This document shows positions 1-8,635 of a stretch of DNA of 35,036 nucleotides, in pieces. Source of the stretch: Deltaproteobacteria bacterium (GTDB lineage Bacteria > Myxococcota_A > Polyangia > JAAYKL01); contig JAUVDV010000054.1 in NCBI GenBank assembly GCA_030595125.1, forward strand, positions 1-35,036. The letters are read 5' to 3'. The notes under the pieces are model-generated. The model worked only from the letters and a program-made list of their open reading frames with translations, had not been told where the DNA came from and made no database searches. Position 1 is the stretch's first letter, and each line of letters begins with the position of its first letter. A program made the translations under genes and the position numbers.

Positions 1-156
1 GCGGAAATAAATCCCGCGGCCAGAAATGCGCCACTTCGGGTCGGAAAGGGCTTCGCCCTGAAGCACTGAAAGTCCTAAGGGTTGTTTCTGAAGTGTCTTT
101 TCGTAGGCCTCGGGCCTTTTGTGTTCTTCATTTCTGGCCGCGGGATTTATTTCCGC
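1..156. repeat. 28-bp perfect inverted repeat flanking about 100 bp
   Basis: Bases 1-28 and 129-156 are exact reverse complements. Each arm can also fold locally, because GCGG near one end pairs with CCGC nearer the middle. The 100-bp interior holds two small hairpins: AGGGC-TTC-GCCCT around 47-59, and the stem at 105-117 listed separately. No ORF fits inside. It could be a small miniature-transposon-like repeat, a long structured RNA, or a fold-back artefact if the window edge is a contig end. The left arm begins at base 1, so its true outer limit is unknown. Confidence 0.8.
105..120 (+). terminator. possible short intrinsic terminator
   Basis: A 5-bp stem AGGCC/GGCCT with a TCG loop is followed directly by TTTT. 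The stem is short and lies inside the inverted repeat, so it could instead be part of that element's structure. It would end transcripts coming from left of the window. Confidence 0.3.
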
Positions 157-182
157 GGTACAGGGCCAGGCGAAAAGCATCG

Positions 183-205
183 TTGAAGATGTGATAGATC
201 TTCAA
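183..205. promoter_or_regulatory. dyad TTGAAGAT-N7-ATCTTCAA upstream of mazG
   Basis: An exact 8-bp inverted repeat with a 7-nt spacer lies about 57 bp before the chosen mazG start. It could be an operator or an RNA hairpin in the leader. There is no T-run after it, so it does not look like a terminator. Its function is inferred from position only. Confidence 0.35.
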
Positions 206-261
206 GGATCCGCCGCTCCCCTCCCTTGCTGCTTTTCCTCGTACGTGGTACCGATTTTGCC

Positions 262-1059
262 GTGAAAGACGACGAGAAATCAGTCGAGGAAAGGGCGGCG
301 GAGGCGTTCGCGGATCTGACGAAGATCATCGCAAAGTTGCGCGCGCCGGACGGGTGCCCGTGGGATCGGAAGCAGAACCATAAGAGCCTCAAGTCTTTCA
401 TTGTGGAGGAATCCTACGAGGTAATGGATGCCATCGACAGGGGCAAACCGGCCGATTTGAAGGAAGAACTCGGCGATCTGCTTCTTCAGATCATGCTTCA
501 GTCCGAGATCTCGAGGGAAGAGGGCGAGTTCGACATAGCCGATGTGGTGACGGGCCTTTCAGGAAAAATGGTGAACAGGCATCCTCACGTGTTCGGAAAC
601 ACTCCGGTCGACGGCGCCGATGAGGTGCTGGTCAACTGGGAGAAGATAAAAAAAGAGGAAAAGAAGGGTTCTGGCCTGTTCGACGGGCTGCCGCTTCATC
701 TCCCGGGGTTGGTCAAGGCTGCCAGGATGGGAGAGAAGGCCGGACGAGTGGGATTCGACTGGCCCAAAGCGGTTTCTGTTCGGGACAAGGTTCGCGAGGA
801 ATTGGAGGAGTTGGACGAGGCAGTGGCGAGCGGGGATCGGGCCGCCATGGAACACGAGCTGGGAGATCTCCTCTTTTCAGTGGCCCAGTGGGGCAGGCAC
901 CTGGGGCAGTTTCCGGAGGAGGCCATACAGGCGTGTTGCAGGCGGTTTACCAATAGATTTAAAGGTGTTGAAGAAATCGTTCGCGATTCGGGTCGCGAGA
1001 TTGCGGATTGCACGTTGCAAGAACTCGAGGATGCCTGGCACGAGGTCAAAAACAGATGA
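262..1059 (+). CDS. mazG: nucleoside triphosphate pyrophosphohydrolase MazG
   Basis: MazG hydrolyses nucleoside triphosphates to monophosphate and pyrophosphate, acting as a house-cleaning enzyme and, in E. coli, modulating ppGpp-dependent responses. The GCPWD motif sits near the N-terminus, followed by an EESYEV helix and an EELGDLLLQ helix; a second EHELGDLLFSV copy lies in the C-terminal half. This gives the two tandem MazG domains of the full-length family, and about 265 residues matches the E. coli enzyme (263). The GTG at 262 is preferred over an upstream in-frame TTG at 226 because the extra residues have no family counterpart; neither has a clear Shine-Dalgarno site. The stop codon overlaps the start of the following acyl carrier gene (ATGA), which implies translational coupling. 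Confidence 0.93.
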   Translation: MKDDEKSVEERAAEAFADLTKIIAKLRAPDGCPWDRKQNHKSLKSFIVEESYEVMDAIDRGKPADLKEELGDLLLQIMLQSEISREEGEFDIADVVTGLSGKMVNRHPHVFGNTPVDGADEVLVNWEKIKKEEKKGSGLFDGLPLHLPGLVKAARMGEKAGRVGFDWPKAVSVRDKVREELEELDEAVASGDRAAMEHELGDLLFSVAQWGRHLGQFPEEAIQACCRRFTNRFKGVEEIVRDSGREIADCTLQELEDAWHEVKNR

Positions 1060-1346
1060 ACACCCTCCCCAAAAGCGAGCAGCCCATGGCCGTTTTTGAT
1101 CCGGATTCCTCGGCGCTGGTGAATGACATCAAGGAGATTCTCGGTGGTTTGCTGGGCGACAGACACCTCACCATGGAGACTGATCTGTTCGAGCTGGGCC
1201 TGGATTCCATGGCAAGGCTGGAACTGCTCGCGCTTATCGAAGAGAGGTTTGGCGTGGAACTTACGGAGGACGTAACCCAGGAGTTCAGGACCATCACGCG
1301 GATCTCAAGGGTCATTCGCAATGCCTCGTCGCCCGTCGATGGGTAA
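1056..1346 (+). CDS. acyl carrier protein
   Basis: A 96-residue acidic protein with the carrier-protein signature ELGLDSMARLELLALIEE. Ser51 in LDSM is the expected 4'-phosphopantetheine attachment site. The ATG at 1056 overlaps the mazG stop by 4 nt, the main reason for choosing it over a longer frame starting at 1008. Carrier proteins hold acyl or aminoacyl groups as thioesters for fatty-acid, polyketide or related synthesis. No ketosynthase or other acyl-chain enzyme adjoins it; the nearest plausible partner is the acyl-CoA synthetase at 6586, which is separated by an envelope operon. The specific pathway is therefore unknown. It is unlikely to be the main fatty-acid AcpP, which is normally next to fabG or fabF. 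Confidence 0.88.
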   Translation: MNTLPKSEQPMAVFDPDSSALVNDIKEILGGLLGDRHLTMETDLFELGLDSMARLELLALIEERFGVELTEDVTQEFRTITRISRVIRNASSPVDG

Positions 1347-1398
1347 ACCGATTGCGTATACAAGTTGTTTTTACATATTCAAGATGTTTTCATGGATG

Positions 1399-1427
1399 TT
1401 GACTGGTCGAGGTGAGTTTGGTAACTA
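1399..1427 (+). promoter_or_regulatory. candidate sigma-70 promoter for the envelope operon
   Basis: TTGACT at 1399 (5 of 6 to the -35 consensus) is followed 17 nt later by TAACTA at 1422, a poor -10. It lies in the 127-bp gap before the lipoprotein gene at 1474, the only substantial gap before a run of five tightly packed genes. The weak -10 keeps this tentative. Confidence 0.35.
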
Positions 1428-1473
1428 GGATTGATCAATTGTCTAAGCATTTTCATCGTCTGGAGGACTGCGC

Positions 1474-1899
1474 GTGAACGCTCGGTTGTTGTTATCAAGC
1501 ATATGGTTGACGGTAATTGTTTCTTCGGGCTGTGCCCCGATTGAACTCTCCGTCGTGGTGGTCAGCGCCTCCCAGGCAATTGCCGAGGCAGAGGTCGCCG
1601 GAGCTCATTGCACCCCTGAACAGCTCGATCGGCTGTCTCCGGTTACCGAGAACCTGGCAACCGATCCGGGAACGGAGCTCGTCTCCACCGAGGAGGGGCA
1701 AATCACCGGCCTGACCGGTCTGCCCATGTGCGATGCTCCGTATGAGTACTATTCCGCCGTGGAGTTGATCCACAAGGCCCGCGAGGAGGTCGGCTACTCC
1801 GATTACGAGGCTGCCGTCGAGTACGCCCGGGAAGCCCGAACTTTTGCGCAGAAAGCTCGCGATATCGCTATTCAACGCACCAAGGAAAGGGGCCGATAG
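1474..1899 (+). CDS. DUF4398-like lipoprotein
   Basis: A 141-residue protein with a short hydrophobic signal ending in SSGC, a lipobox with the lipidated Cys at residue 20. The remainder is mostly helical and charged. The last 50 residues (SAVELIHKAREEV then AAVEYAREARTFAQKARD) resemble the helical heptads of DUF4398 proteins, which often pair with OmpA-type proteins in the envelope. The GTG start at 1474 follows a GGAGG Shine-Dalgarno sequence. The stop at 1897-1899 abuts the ATG of the next gene, so the two are almost certainly co-translated. Likely a periplasm-facing membrane lipoprotein; the exact function is unknown. Confidence 0.75.
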   Translation: MNARLLLSSIWLTVIVSSGCAPIELSVVVVSASQAIAEAEVAGAHCTPEQLDRLSPVTENLATDPGTELVSTEEGQITGLTGLPMCDAPYEYYSAVELIHKAREEVGYSDYEAAVEYAREARTFAQKARDIAIQRTKERGR

Positions 1900-3021
1900 A
1901 TGTCCGTTCCTGTTGTACGAGCACTGGTAGCAGCATTCATCGCGTTTGCGTTGGGCGCCTCGGGTTGTGCGGAGACTGCCAAGCTTCGAGGAGGCATCAA
2001 TACCGCGCGGGCAAAGTTGGAACAGGTTGAGAGAAACGGTGCCTATGTGTGTGCTCCCAAAGAGCTCGCCATGGTCAAGACGCATCTCAAATTCGCCGAA
2101 CTCGAGATCAGCCAGGGCATGGGAAGTCGTGCCAGGTATCATTATAACTTGGCAATCGAAAACTTGGCCATCGCCGACAAGAACTCGCCGCCGGACAAGT
2201 GTGCCGGCCCATCGGTGGTTGTAGCGGAGCCGTTGCCTCCAGACTGCATCGACGAGGACTTCGACCGCATCTGCGCCGATGTAGACAAGTGTCCGAACCA
2301 GGCCGAAGATTTTGACGGCTACGAGGACGAGGACGGTTGCCCGGAGGATCAGGATACCGACGGTGACGGCATTATGGATCTGGTTGATCAGTGCGTGCTG
2401 GAACCCGAGGACAAGGATGGTTTCCAGGACGAAGACGGGTGTCCGGAACTCGACAACGACCTGGACGGAATACTCGACACGGTTGACAAGTGCATCAACG
2501 AGCCGGAGGATCCGGACGGATTCGAGGATGACGACGGTTGCCCGGACAACGACAACGATGCAGACACCGTGCTCGATGTCGATGATGAATGCCCCAATGA
2601 AAAGGGCATCGTTGAAGAGAAGGGTTGTCCCAAGCGGTACGAAGGTGTGGAGATCACAGAGACCCATATCCGCATCAACCAGAAGATTCATTTTGCGTAC
2701 AACAAGGCGAAGATCAAAAGAGACTCATTTGGAATTCTCGCCACTGTAGCGATGGTGCTCAAGGACAATCCTGAGATCAATCTCAGTATCGAAGGGCACA
2801 CCGACAGCAAGGGCAAGGACAGGTACAACAAGAAGTTGAGCAATAAGCGTGCGAAGGCAGTGATGAAGCACCTCACCAAAAAGGGCAAGATCGACAAGGA
2901 TCGACTGGAATACGTTGGATGGGGTGAGGAAAAACCGATTGATACCAATTTGACCGATGAAGGTCGGGCAGCCAACAGGCGGGTGGAGTTCGTAAGGACT
3001 GACGTGCCGCCCAGCGAATAG
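1900..3021 (+). CDS. OmpA-family lipoprotein with DUF4398 and thrombospondin type-3 repeats
   Basis: A 373-residue protein in four parts. Residues 1-23 are a signal ending in GASGC, with Cys23 as the lipidation site. Residues 25-100 form a helical DUF4398-like segment. Residues 115-246 carry four to five Asp-rich repeats of the type DxDxDGxxDxxDxC(P), the calcium-binding thrombospondin type-3 pattern. Residues 256-366 are an OmpA C-terminal domain with IEGHTDSKG, LSNKRAKAV and ANRRVEF, the region that binds diaminopimelate in peptidoglycan. It probably tethers the outer membrane to the cell wall through a calcium-stiffened spacer. It sits between a related small lipoprotein and two beta-barrel proteins, with a zero-base gap upstream and 6 bases downstream. 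Confidence 0.9.
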   Translation: MSVPVVRALVAAFIAFALGASGCAETAKLRGGINTARAKLEQVERNGAYVCAPKELAMVKTHLKFAELEISQGMGSRARYHYNLAIENLAIADKNSPPDKCAGPSVVVAEPLPPDCIDEDFDRICADVDKCPNQAEDFDGYEDEDGCPEDQDTDGDGIMDLVDQCVLEPEDKDGFQDEDGCPELDNDLDGILDTVDKCINEPEDPDGFEDDDGCPDNDNDADTVLDVDDECPNEKGIVEEKGCPKRYEGVEITETHIRINQKIHFAYNKAKIKRDSFGILATVAMVLKDNPEINLSIEGHTDSKGKDRYNKKLSNKRAKAVMKHLTKKGKIDKDRLEYVGWGEEKPIDTNLTDEGRAANRRVEFVRTDVPPSE

Positions 3022-3027
3022 GAACGG

Positions 3028-4788
3028 ATGCGACACATGAGAGGATTGCCTTTGTTTGTGGCGGGGCCGATTGGGGCCGTGTGTTTGGGGGTGTTGTTGT
3101 TTTCGAGCAATGTTGTCGCTCAGGCCGGCGGGCCTCAGGCAACCATCACGCAGCTTAACCAGCAAGCGATGGAGGCATACGGGAACCTGCAGTTCCCCGA
3201 GGCGATGCAGTTGCTTCAGCAAGCGGAGTCACTGTGCAATCAGTACAATCTCCGTGGCCCCGCGCTGGCGCGCACATACGTCAACATGGGCATGGTGGAG
3301 TTCGGCGGCAGCGGGAACAACGCCGGAGCGCTGGAGTATTTCAAAAAGGCGGTGTGTCTGGACAGGGCCGTTATGCTCGATCCGCTCAACTCCACCCCCG
3401 ACGTGGAGATGCTCTTCAAGGGTGCCCAGAGTCAGGCTCAGGCCCCCGGGGCATGCCGCGGCGGAGCTGCCGCCCCACAGCCGGCCTATCCTCAGCCCCA
3501 GCCGGCCTATCCTCAGCCCCAGCCTCAGCCGGGTCCGGCGACAATGCAGCTGTTGCAGCATACACAGGTCACCCAGCAGGTAAGGTTGACGCCCATTCCG
3601 ATCTTCGCGCGGGTCAACCCCAACGTGCAGGCGGGTCAGGTCATACTTTTTTACCGAACCATCGGCGAACGGATCTATCAACAAGTTCCAATGCAACCCA
3701 ATGGAAGCGGCTACTCTGCCATGATCGGTTGCGACGTGATGCAGACCTTCGATCCGACCGGAATCGAATACTACATCGCGGTGCTCGACACTTCCAACCG
3801 GTTGCTCGGTACCTCGGGCACCGAGGCACAGCCTCATCAAACCTCAATTGTGCAGACACTGACAGTCCCACCGCCGGCGTTGCCCAACGAGGCTCCGCCC
3901 GGCGCGTGTCAGGAGGAATGTCCGCCCTGGAACCCAGATTGCAACAGCGCATGCAAGCAGTTCGGCGATCTGTGCGATTCGGATTCCGAGTGTTGCTCGG
4001 GGCTGGCATGCATCAGCGAGACGTGCACCCAGACCGATGGTGATGGAGGCGGCGGCGGTGGAGGAGGATGGGGAGAATACGGGCCTCACTTCCGTATATC
4101 CGCTGGCGTCGGTACCGGCGCTGGGCTTGTCACCGGCGGCGCGGAGCAACCCTACAACCAGGTTTCCGATGGGAGTCTAACGGTTGGTACGGGCTTTGCG
4201 TGGTCCAAGTTCCATGTTCGGGTCAACCCCATGATCTACTTGCCTGTCGCAAAGCTCTCCATCGGTTTGACCTTCAGGGGAGACATACCCATGCTGGCCG
4301 ATGTAGATTCGGCCGCAGTGTCCAAGAACAGGGCGATGCCCCGGGCTATGGAGCCGTCACTCATGTTGAGTGCTGCCTATCGCATTATTGGTTCGGACGA
4401 CCACCGTTTGTTTGAGCTTAATGCCTTGTTCGGACTCGGATGGATGAATTTCCTCCACCGGGTCTCGTACCAGGACTGCCCGCCGGAGATAGCCTCCGAT
4501 GATAGTAGCGATGCCGACGAGGATTTATGGGGGCATAGCTTCGAGGACGGCGAGCTCGTATGCAAGGAGGACAGTCTCGACGACAGCAATGGCGGATGGG
4601 ACGGCTCCGACGCCGCGCCCCAAAATTTCTTCCGCAAGTCCGGACCTTTTGGGATCGAGCTGGGCCTCGATGGTTATGTATGGCTAGCAAGCCATTTCGG
4701 CCTCAATTTCGGAATAATCGTGGATATTCTCATGCCTACTTTCGCCGGGAATATCGAAGTTAAATTTGGACCTGCACTTCGTTTTTAA
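3028..4788 (+). CDS. secreted TPR / outer-membrane beta-barrel protein (paralog 1)
   Basis: A 586-residue protein. Residues 1-33 form a signal peptide ending VVAQA. Residues 40-135 look like tetratricopeptide helices (NQQAMEAYGNLQFPEAMQLL). A Pro/Gln/Tyr linker follows, encoded by an 18-bp tandem repeat (PQPAYPQPQPAYPQPQPQPG). A beta-rich middle region precedes a Cys-rich knot (CQEECPPWNPDCNSACKQF), then a glycine run. From about residue 350 a beta-barrel-like region ends in GPALRF, whose terminal Phe matches the BAM recognition signal. It is a clear paralog of the next gene with the same domain order. The start is ATG 3028; ATG 3037 is an alternative. Function beyond an envelope location is unknown. 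Confidence 0.8.
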   Translation: MRHMRGLPLFVAGPIGAVCLGVLLFSSNVVAQAGGPQATITQLNQQAMEAYGNLQFPEAMQLLQQAESLCNQYNLRGPALARTYVNMGMVEFGGSGNNAGALEYFKKAVCLDRAVMLDPLNSTPDVEMLFKGAQSQAQAPGACRGGAAAPQPAYPQPQPAYPQPQPQPGPATMQLLQHTQVTQQVRLTPIPIFARVNPNVQAGQVILFYRTIGERIYQQVPMQPNGSGYSAMIGCDVMQTFDPTGIEYYIAVLDTSNRLLGTSGTEAQPHQTSIVQTLTVPPPALPNEAPPGACQEECPPWNPDCNSACKQFGDLCDSDSECCSGLACISETCTQTDGDGGGGGGGGWGEYGPHFRISAGVGTGAGLVTGGAEQPYNQVSDGSLTVGTGFAWSKFHVRVNPMIYLPVAKLSIGLTFRGDIPMLADVDSAAVSKNRAMPRAMEPSLMLSAAYRIIGSDDHRLFELNALFGLGWMNFLHRVSYQDCPPEIASDDSSDADEDLWGHSFEDGELVCKEDSLDDSNGGWDGSDAAPQNFFRKSGPFGIELGLDGYVWLASHFGLNFGIIVDILMPTFAGNIEVKFGPALRF

Positions 4789-4827
4789 TTGAGGTTTTCG
4801 GATGCACAAAGTCGTTACGGAGAAATG

Positions 4828-6582
4828 ATGGTACAGCTCGTGTCGCGCGCATTCAAAACACTTCCGGTGTTGCTAATCCTGTTGGGACTTCTCATACCGG
4901 TAAGTGTCGGGGCTCAATCTGACCCGAAGAGAGAGGTTCTCTCTCTAGTCAAAGAATCAATGGACGCGTACTCCAATCTGGATCTGGAAGGCGCCACTGC
5001 GGCCCTCGAGGAGGCGCTGGGTTTTGCGCCGGATCTGGACAGGCAGACCCTCTCCAGGCTCTATGTCAGCTACGGTGTTCTGTGGATCGGCGGGTTCGGA
5101 GACAACGACAAGGCACAGCACGACTTCACCGTCGCTCTGTGTCTTGATCCGACGGTCATGGTCGACCCGTTCTTGTCCTCTCCAGATATCGACGTGATTT
5201 ACCAGGCTGCTCAGTCACAGGTCAACGACTCGAAATGCCAGGCACTCCTCTCCTCCATCGTCGTTCCGGGTGAAACACCGGGTCCATCGCCCGTCGCCAC
5301 GTACACAGGCCCCATCGAACCCGATGTTCCACCATGCGGAAATCACGTGCCTCCCGGGCAGCAGAAACAGAAGTACGAACTTCCGCTGTATTTGGAAATT
5401 GATCCGACCATGGCTGGATCAATCGCCTACGTGGTCGTCAAGTACGTATTCGATGGAGGAAAGCAGTTCAAAGATCTGCCGATGACCAACATGGGGCCTG
5501 GTATGGGCGCACAGGTCACATGCGACGAGGGGCAGATCCGCGTCTATGATCCGTCTTCAATTAGTTATTACATCGAAGGGTACAATGCCGGCGGCAATCT
5601 GGTGTGCGGCCACGCATCGAACACGGGGCCGTACATGGTCGGCATGGTGCCCGAGGCGAACTTCCTTCCCTCCTTGCCCGGCCAGAACCCGCCCAAAGAG
5701 TGCACGCCGTGTCCGCCGTGGGATCCCACCTGCGGCACATTCGGGAAGCCCGTCGAGGGGCAATCTTGCGATCCTTCCACCGGTTGCGCAACCGGGTTGA
5801 TCTGCGGCGACGCGGGTGTATGCGAGCCCGCCGACGGCAACAAAGAGCCGAGCGGTCCGTCCAAGTTTTACGTCAACTTGGGCGGCGGAACGGGCTTCGG
5901 GATAATGTCCCAGAAGATGGAATTCAATAGAATCAGCAACGAAGACGGTGTAAACAGCATCGTCCGCGTCAACGCCACTCCCTCCGGGGCGGCCTGGGCC
6001 GGTATTCCCGGTAGGCTGGCCGTCGGTTACTATCTGGTTCCCAAACTCGCGTTGGAGGTAACCGCACGGTTCGACTTCATGATGGCCACGTTCACGGAGC
6101 CACAGAGTTGCTGGGATGCCACTGATGGTGACGAGGACAGGCTTGCCACGGCCTTGTGCAGCGATTACCCGGCGGGTGTGGCCCCTGACACGGAGGATGA
6201 GTGGAAGAAGAGCGTGGCGCTCACTGATTCCGGCAAGGCCGTTGAGGAGAAGGAGTCGCTATTATTCTTTCAATGGCTTGCCAACCTTCGTGTTCGCTAC
6301 AATTTTGTGGAGTCCGGCGGGCTGCGGATCTCTCTGTTTGGAGGTCTGGGTTACGGGCACATCAAGTACCGGGTCAAGGGAACCGAAGACAACAACGGCG
6401 ACGGCGATAAAGATCCCTACTTCCCCACACCGGGTTTCCTGAACGTGGAACTCGGCCCCGGCCTTGCCTACTATTTTCACGATAATGTGGGCATTGTTGT
6501 GGAGATTCCCATCGACGTGCTTTTCCTCGACGGGTGGGCCATCAACTTCGATATCATCGCGGGCTTTAGCTTCGGTTTCTGA
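4828..6582 (+). CDS. secreted TPR / outer-membrane beta-barrel protein (paralog 2)
   Basis: A 584-residue protein organised like its upstream neighbour. It has a signal peptide ending SVGAQ, a helical repeat segment (LVKESMDAYSNLDLEGATAALEEAL), and a beta-rich domain. A Cys cluster (CTPCPPWDPTCGTFG) follows, then a long barrel-like C-terminus ending IIAGFSFGF, again with terminal Phe. The frame is open back to 4789, but ATG 4828 is chosen because a GGAG site lies 5 nt before it and the signal peptide then starts properly. The two genes probably arose by tandem duplication and may form a paired envelope complex with the OmpA-like lipoprotein. Cargo or ligand cannot be inferred. Confidence 0.8.
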   Translation: MVQLVSRAFKTLPVLLILLGLLIPVSVGAQSDPKREVLSLVKESMDAYSNLDLEGATAALEEALGFAPDLDRQTLSRLYVSYGVLWIGGFGDNDKAQHDFTVALCLDPTVMVDPFLSSPDIDVIYQAAQSQVNDSKCQALLSSIVVPGETPGPSPVATYTGPIEPDVPPCGNHVPPGQQKQKYELPLYLEIDPTMAGSIAYVVVKYVFDGGKQFKDLPMTNMGPGMGAQVTCDEGQIRVYDPSSISYYIEGYNAGGNLVCGHASNTGPYMVGMVPEANFLPSLPGQNPPKECTPCPPWDPTCGTFGKPVEGQSCDPSTGCATGLICGDAGVCEPADGNKEPSGPSKFYVNLGGGTGFGIMSQKMEFNRISNEDGVNSIVRVNATPSGAAWAGIPGRLAVGYYLVPKLALEVTARFDFMMATFTEPQSCWDATDGDEDRLATALCSDYPAGVAPDTEDEWKKSVALTDSGKAVEEKESLLFFQWLANLRVRYNFVESGGLRISLFGGLGYGHIKYRVKGTEDNNGDGDKDPYFPTPGFLNVELGPGLAYYFHDNVGIVVEIPIDVLFLDGWAINFDIIAGFSFGF

Positions 6583-6585
6583 TAG

Positions 6586-8466
6586 ATGACATTTTCCAAA
6601 ACGCTTCTGGATTACTTCCTCGCTCGTGTGGACGAGATCCCCGACAAGAAGGCGTTGCTCGAGCGCCGAGACGACAGGTGGATTCCCTACACCTGGAGAG
6701 AGTGGAACGAGCGTTCCCGCGCCATTGCTGCGTCGCTCATGGACGACGGCGTGGAGGCGGGGCAGAACGTGGGGATCTTTTCCTATTCCCGCCGCCAGTG
6801 GGTCGAGTCCGATATTGCCATCCTCATGGCCGGGGCTCTTACAGTCACCATCTACCAGAGCCTCGGCAAGGAAACCGTGGACTATATTCTGGAGGACTCG
6901 AGCGCCACGGTCCTTTTCCTGGAGGGTCCCATCCAGATCAAGGCGCTCTGTGGCGACGACGGCAAGGCGCCCATATCGGATAAAATTCGCCGTATCGTTT
7001 ACTTCACGGATACGCAGACACCGATGGCACGACCGGGCAAGCCGCCACCCACGGAGATAACCCTCGACGACGTCATGCCGACTGAAATGCTCGAACTGCT
7101 CGTTCCCTTTGAGGAATACGTCAGTAACGGCAAGAAGTTACTCGCTGACAATGGCGAAGCGCTCGATAAACGTATCGCCGCGGTGACGCCGGACACCCTG
7201 GCCAAGATAATCTACACCTCGGGAACGACCGGGCAGCCCAAGGGAGCCATGCTGACCCACGGCGCAATGGCCTCGGTGGTGGCTACAATCGACTCAGATC
7301 TTGGGATGCTCCCGGACGACATATGCCTCCTTTTTTTGCCCCTGGCTCACGTGTACGCCCAACTCACGTATCACGCGGCTCTGAGGACCGGTTTCACCAC
7401 CGCCTTTGCCACTTCCATGCTCACCGCAATCGACGACGCCGGATCGGTCAAGCCCAGCTTCTTTACAACGGTTCCTCGCCTCTACGAAAAGATCCACGCC
7501 GGCGTGTTGGCCCAGGTTGAGGAAGCGGGCGGCCTCAAGAAGAAAATCTTCGACTGGGCTGTCGGTGTGGGCTCCATGGTGAGTGAAAAGAAGCAACACG
7601 GGGAGCCCGTGACCGGAATGCTGAAAGCAAAGGCGTCCATCGCGGACCGCCTGGTTTTCTCCAAGCTAAAGGCGCGTCTGGGCGGTCGGGTACGATTCAT
7701 GGTTTCCGGCGGAGCGCCTATACAGCGCAGCCTCATAGAGTTCTTCCACGCGGCAGATCTCTTGATCGTGGAGGGATACGGGATGACCGAGAACTCGTCG
7801 CTCTCCAACTTCAACAGGCCCACGAATTACAAGTTCGGCACCGTCGGGCAGGCGGGCAAGGACATCGATGTGGAGATCGCCGACGACGGAGAAATTCTCG
7901 TTCGCGGTCAGGGAGTGATGGTCGGGTACCTCAACCAACCGGAGGAGACCGCCGAGGCGCTCGACTCGGGAGGGTGGCTTCACACAGGGGATATCGGCGT
8001 CATCGACGAAGATGGTTTCCTGACCATTACAGATCGTAAGAAGGATCTCATCGTCACCTCCGGCGGAAAAAACATCGCTCCGGCGCCCATCGAGACCAGG
8101 CTCCTCGAGAGTCGTTTCGTCTCACAGGCAGTGGTTTTTGGCGACGGCAGGAAGTTCCTGACGGCGTTGCTCACCCTCGATCTGGACTATGTCCAGAAAT
8201 GGGCAGGAGAAAACGGCGTCGCCGCACGGAGCAGCGCGCTTAGCTCAGATTCCAAGATCAGGGACGCAGTTTCCAGGGATGTTGACCGGATGAACCGGCA
8301 ACTGGAGTCCTACGAAACAATAAAGAACTTCGCCATCATGCCCACCGAGTTCTCAATGGACGCGGGCGAGGTGACGCCCAGTTTGAAGCTCCGCAAGAGA
8401 GTGATCGAGCACAAGAACAAGGAACTCATCGAGAGTCTCTATCCTCCCGAGACCGGGCGTTGTTGA
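6586..8466 (+). CDS. long-chain fatty acyl-CoA synthetase (AMP-forming)
   Basis: A 626-residue member of the ANL adenylating superfamily, closest in pattern to the long-chain FAA1/FadD15 group. Visible motifs in order are the P-loop YTSGTTGQPKGAMLTHG at about residues 208-224, GYGMTENSS near 397, TGDIG near 467, and ITDRKKDLIVTSGGKNIAP near 482-498, which holds the hinge and CoA-channel residues. It activates a fatty acid with ATP to an acyl-adenylate and transfers it to CoA, at the inner membrane face. It starts 3 nt after the beta-barrel gene, so it is probably in the same transcript. An acyl carrier protein lies 5 kb upstream, but an acyl-ACP role is only speculation. Confidence 0.9.
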   Translation: MTFSKTLLDYFLARVDEIPDKKALLERRDDRWIPYTWREWNERSRAIAASLMDDGVEAGQNVGIFSYSRRQWVESDIAILMAGALTVTIYQSLGKETVDYILEDSSATVLFLEGPIQIKALCGDDGKAPISDKIRRIVYFTDTQTPMARPGKPPPTEITLDDVMPTEMLELLVPFEEYVSNGKKLLADNGEALDKRIAAVTPDTLAKIIYTSGTTGQPKGAMLTHGAMASVVATIDSDLGMLPDDICLLFLPLAHVYAQLTYHAALRTGFTTAFATSMLTAIDDAGSVKPSFFTTVPRLYEKIHAGVLAQVEEAGGLKKKIFDWAVGVGSMVSEKKQHGEPVTGMLKAKASIADRLVFSKLKARLGGRVRFMVSGGAPIQRSLIEFFHAADLLIVEGYGMTENSSLSNFNRPTNYKFGTVGQAGKDIDVEIADDGEILVRGQGVMVGYLNQPEETAEALDSGGWLHTGDIGVIDEDGFLTITDRKKDLIVTSGGKNIAPAPIETRLLESRFVSQAVVFGDGRKFLTALLTLDLDYVQKWAGENGVAARSSALSSDSKIRDAVSRDVDRMNRQLESYETIKNFAIMPTEFSMDAGEVTPSLKLRKRVIEHKNKELIESLYPPETGRC

Positions 8467-8474
8467 GATGAGTA

Positions 8475-8503
8475 TTGACGCTAATTTTTCCTTTTGATAT
8501 GAG
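8475..8503 (+). promoter_or_regulatory. sigma-70 promoter for tRNA-Val
   Basis: TTGACG (5 of 6) at 8475-8480 and TATGAG (4 of 6) at 8498-8503 are separated by exactly 17 nt. Transcription would start about 35 nt before the mature tRNA 5' end. This is the best-scoring promoter I can see in the window, and it may also serve thrS. Confidence 0.6.
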
Positions 8504-8544
8504 ACGTTTGCTTCAAATAGCGGCATTCACGGCCGTTGAAAGGA

Positions 8545-8616
<72 letters not shown>

Positions 8617-8635
8617 CAATGCGTGACGCCGGATC

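Noticed and set aside
1..156. 6S RNA or other known structured RNA
   Set aside because: The closing stem is a perfect 28 bp with no bulged pattern like 6S RNA, and the interior shows no known signature. It is kept as a plain inverted repeat.
1495..2691. Minus-strand frame of 398 residues
   Set aside because: It lies across two well-supported lipoprotein genes. Its composition follows the opposite strand and no motif is seen.
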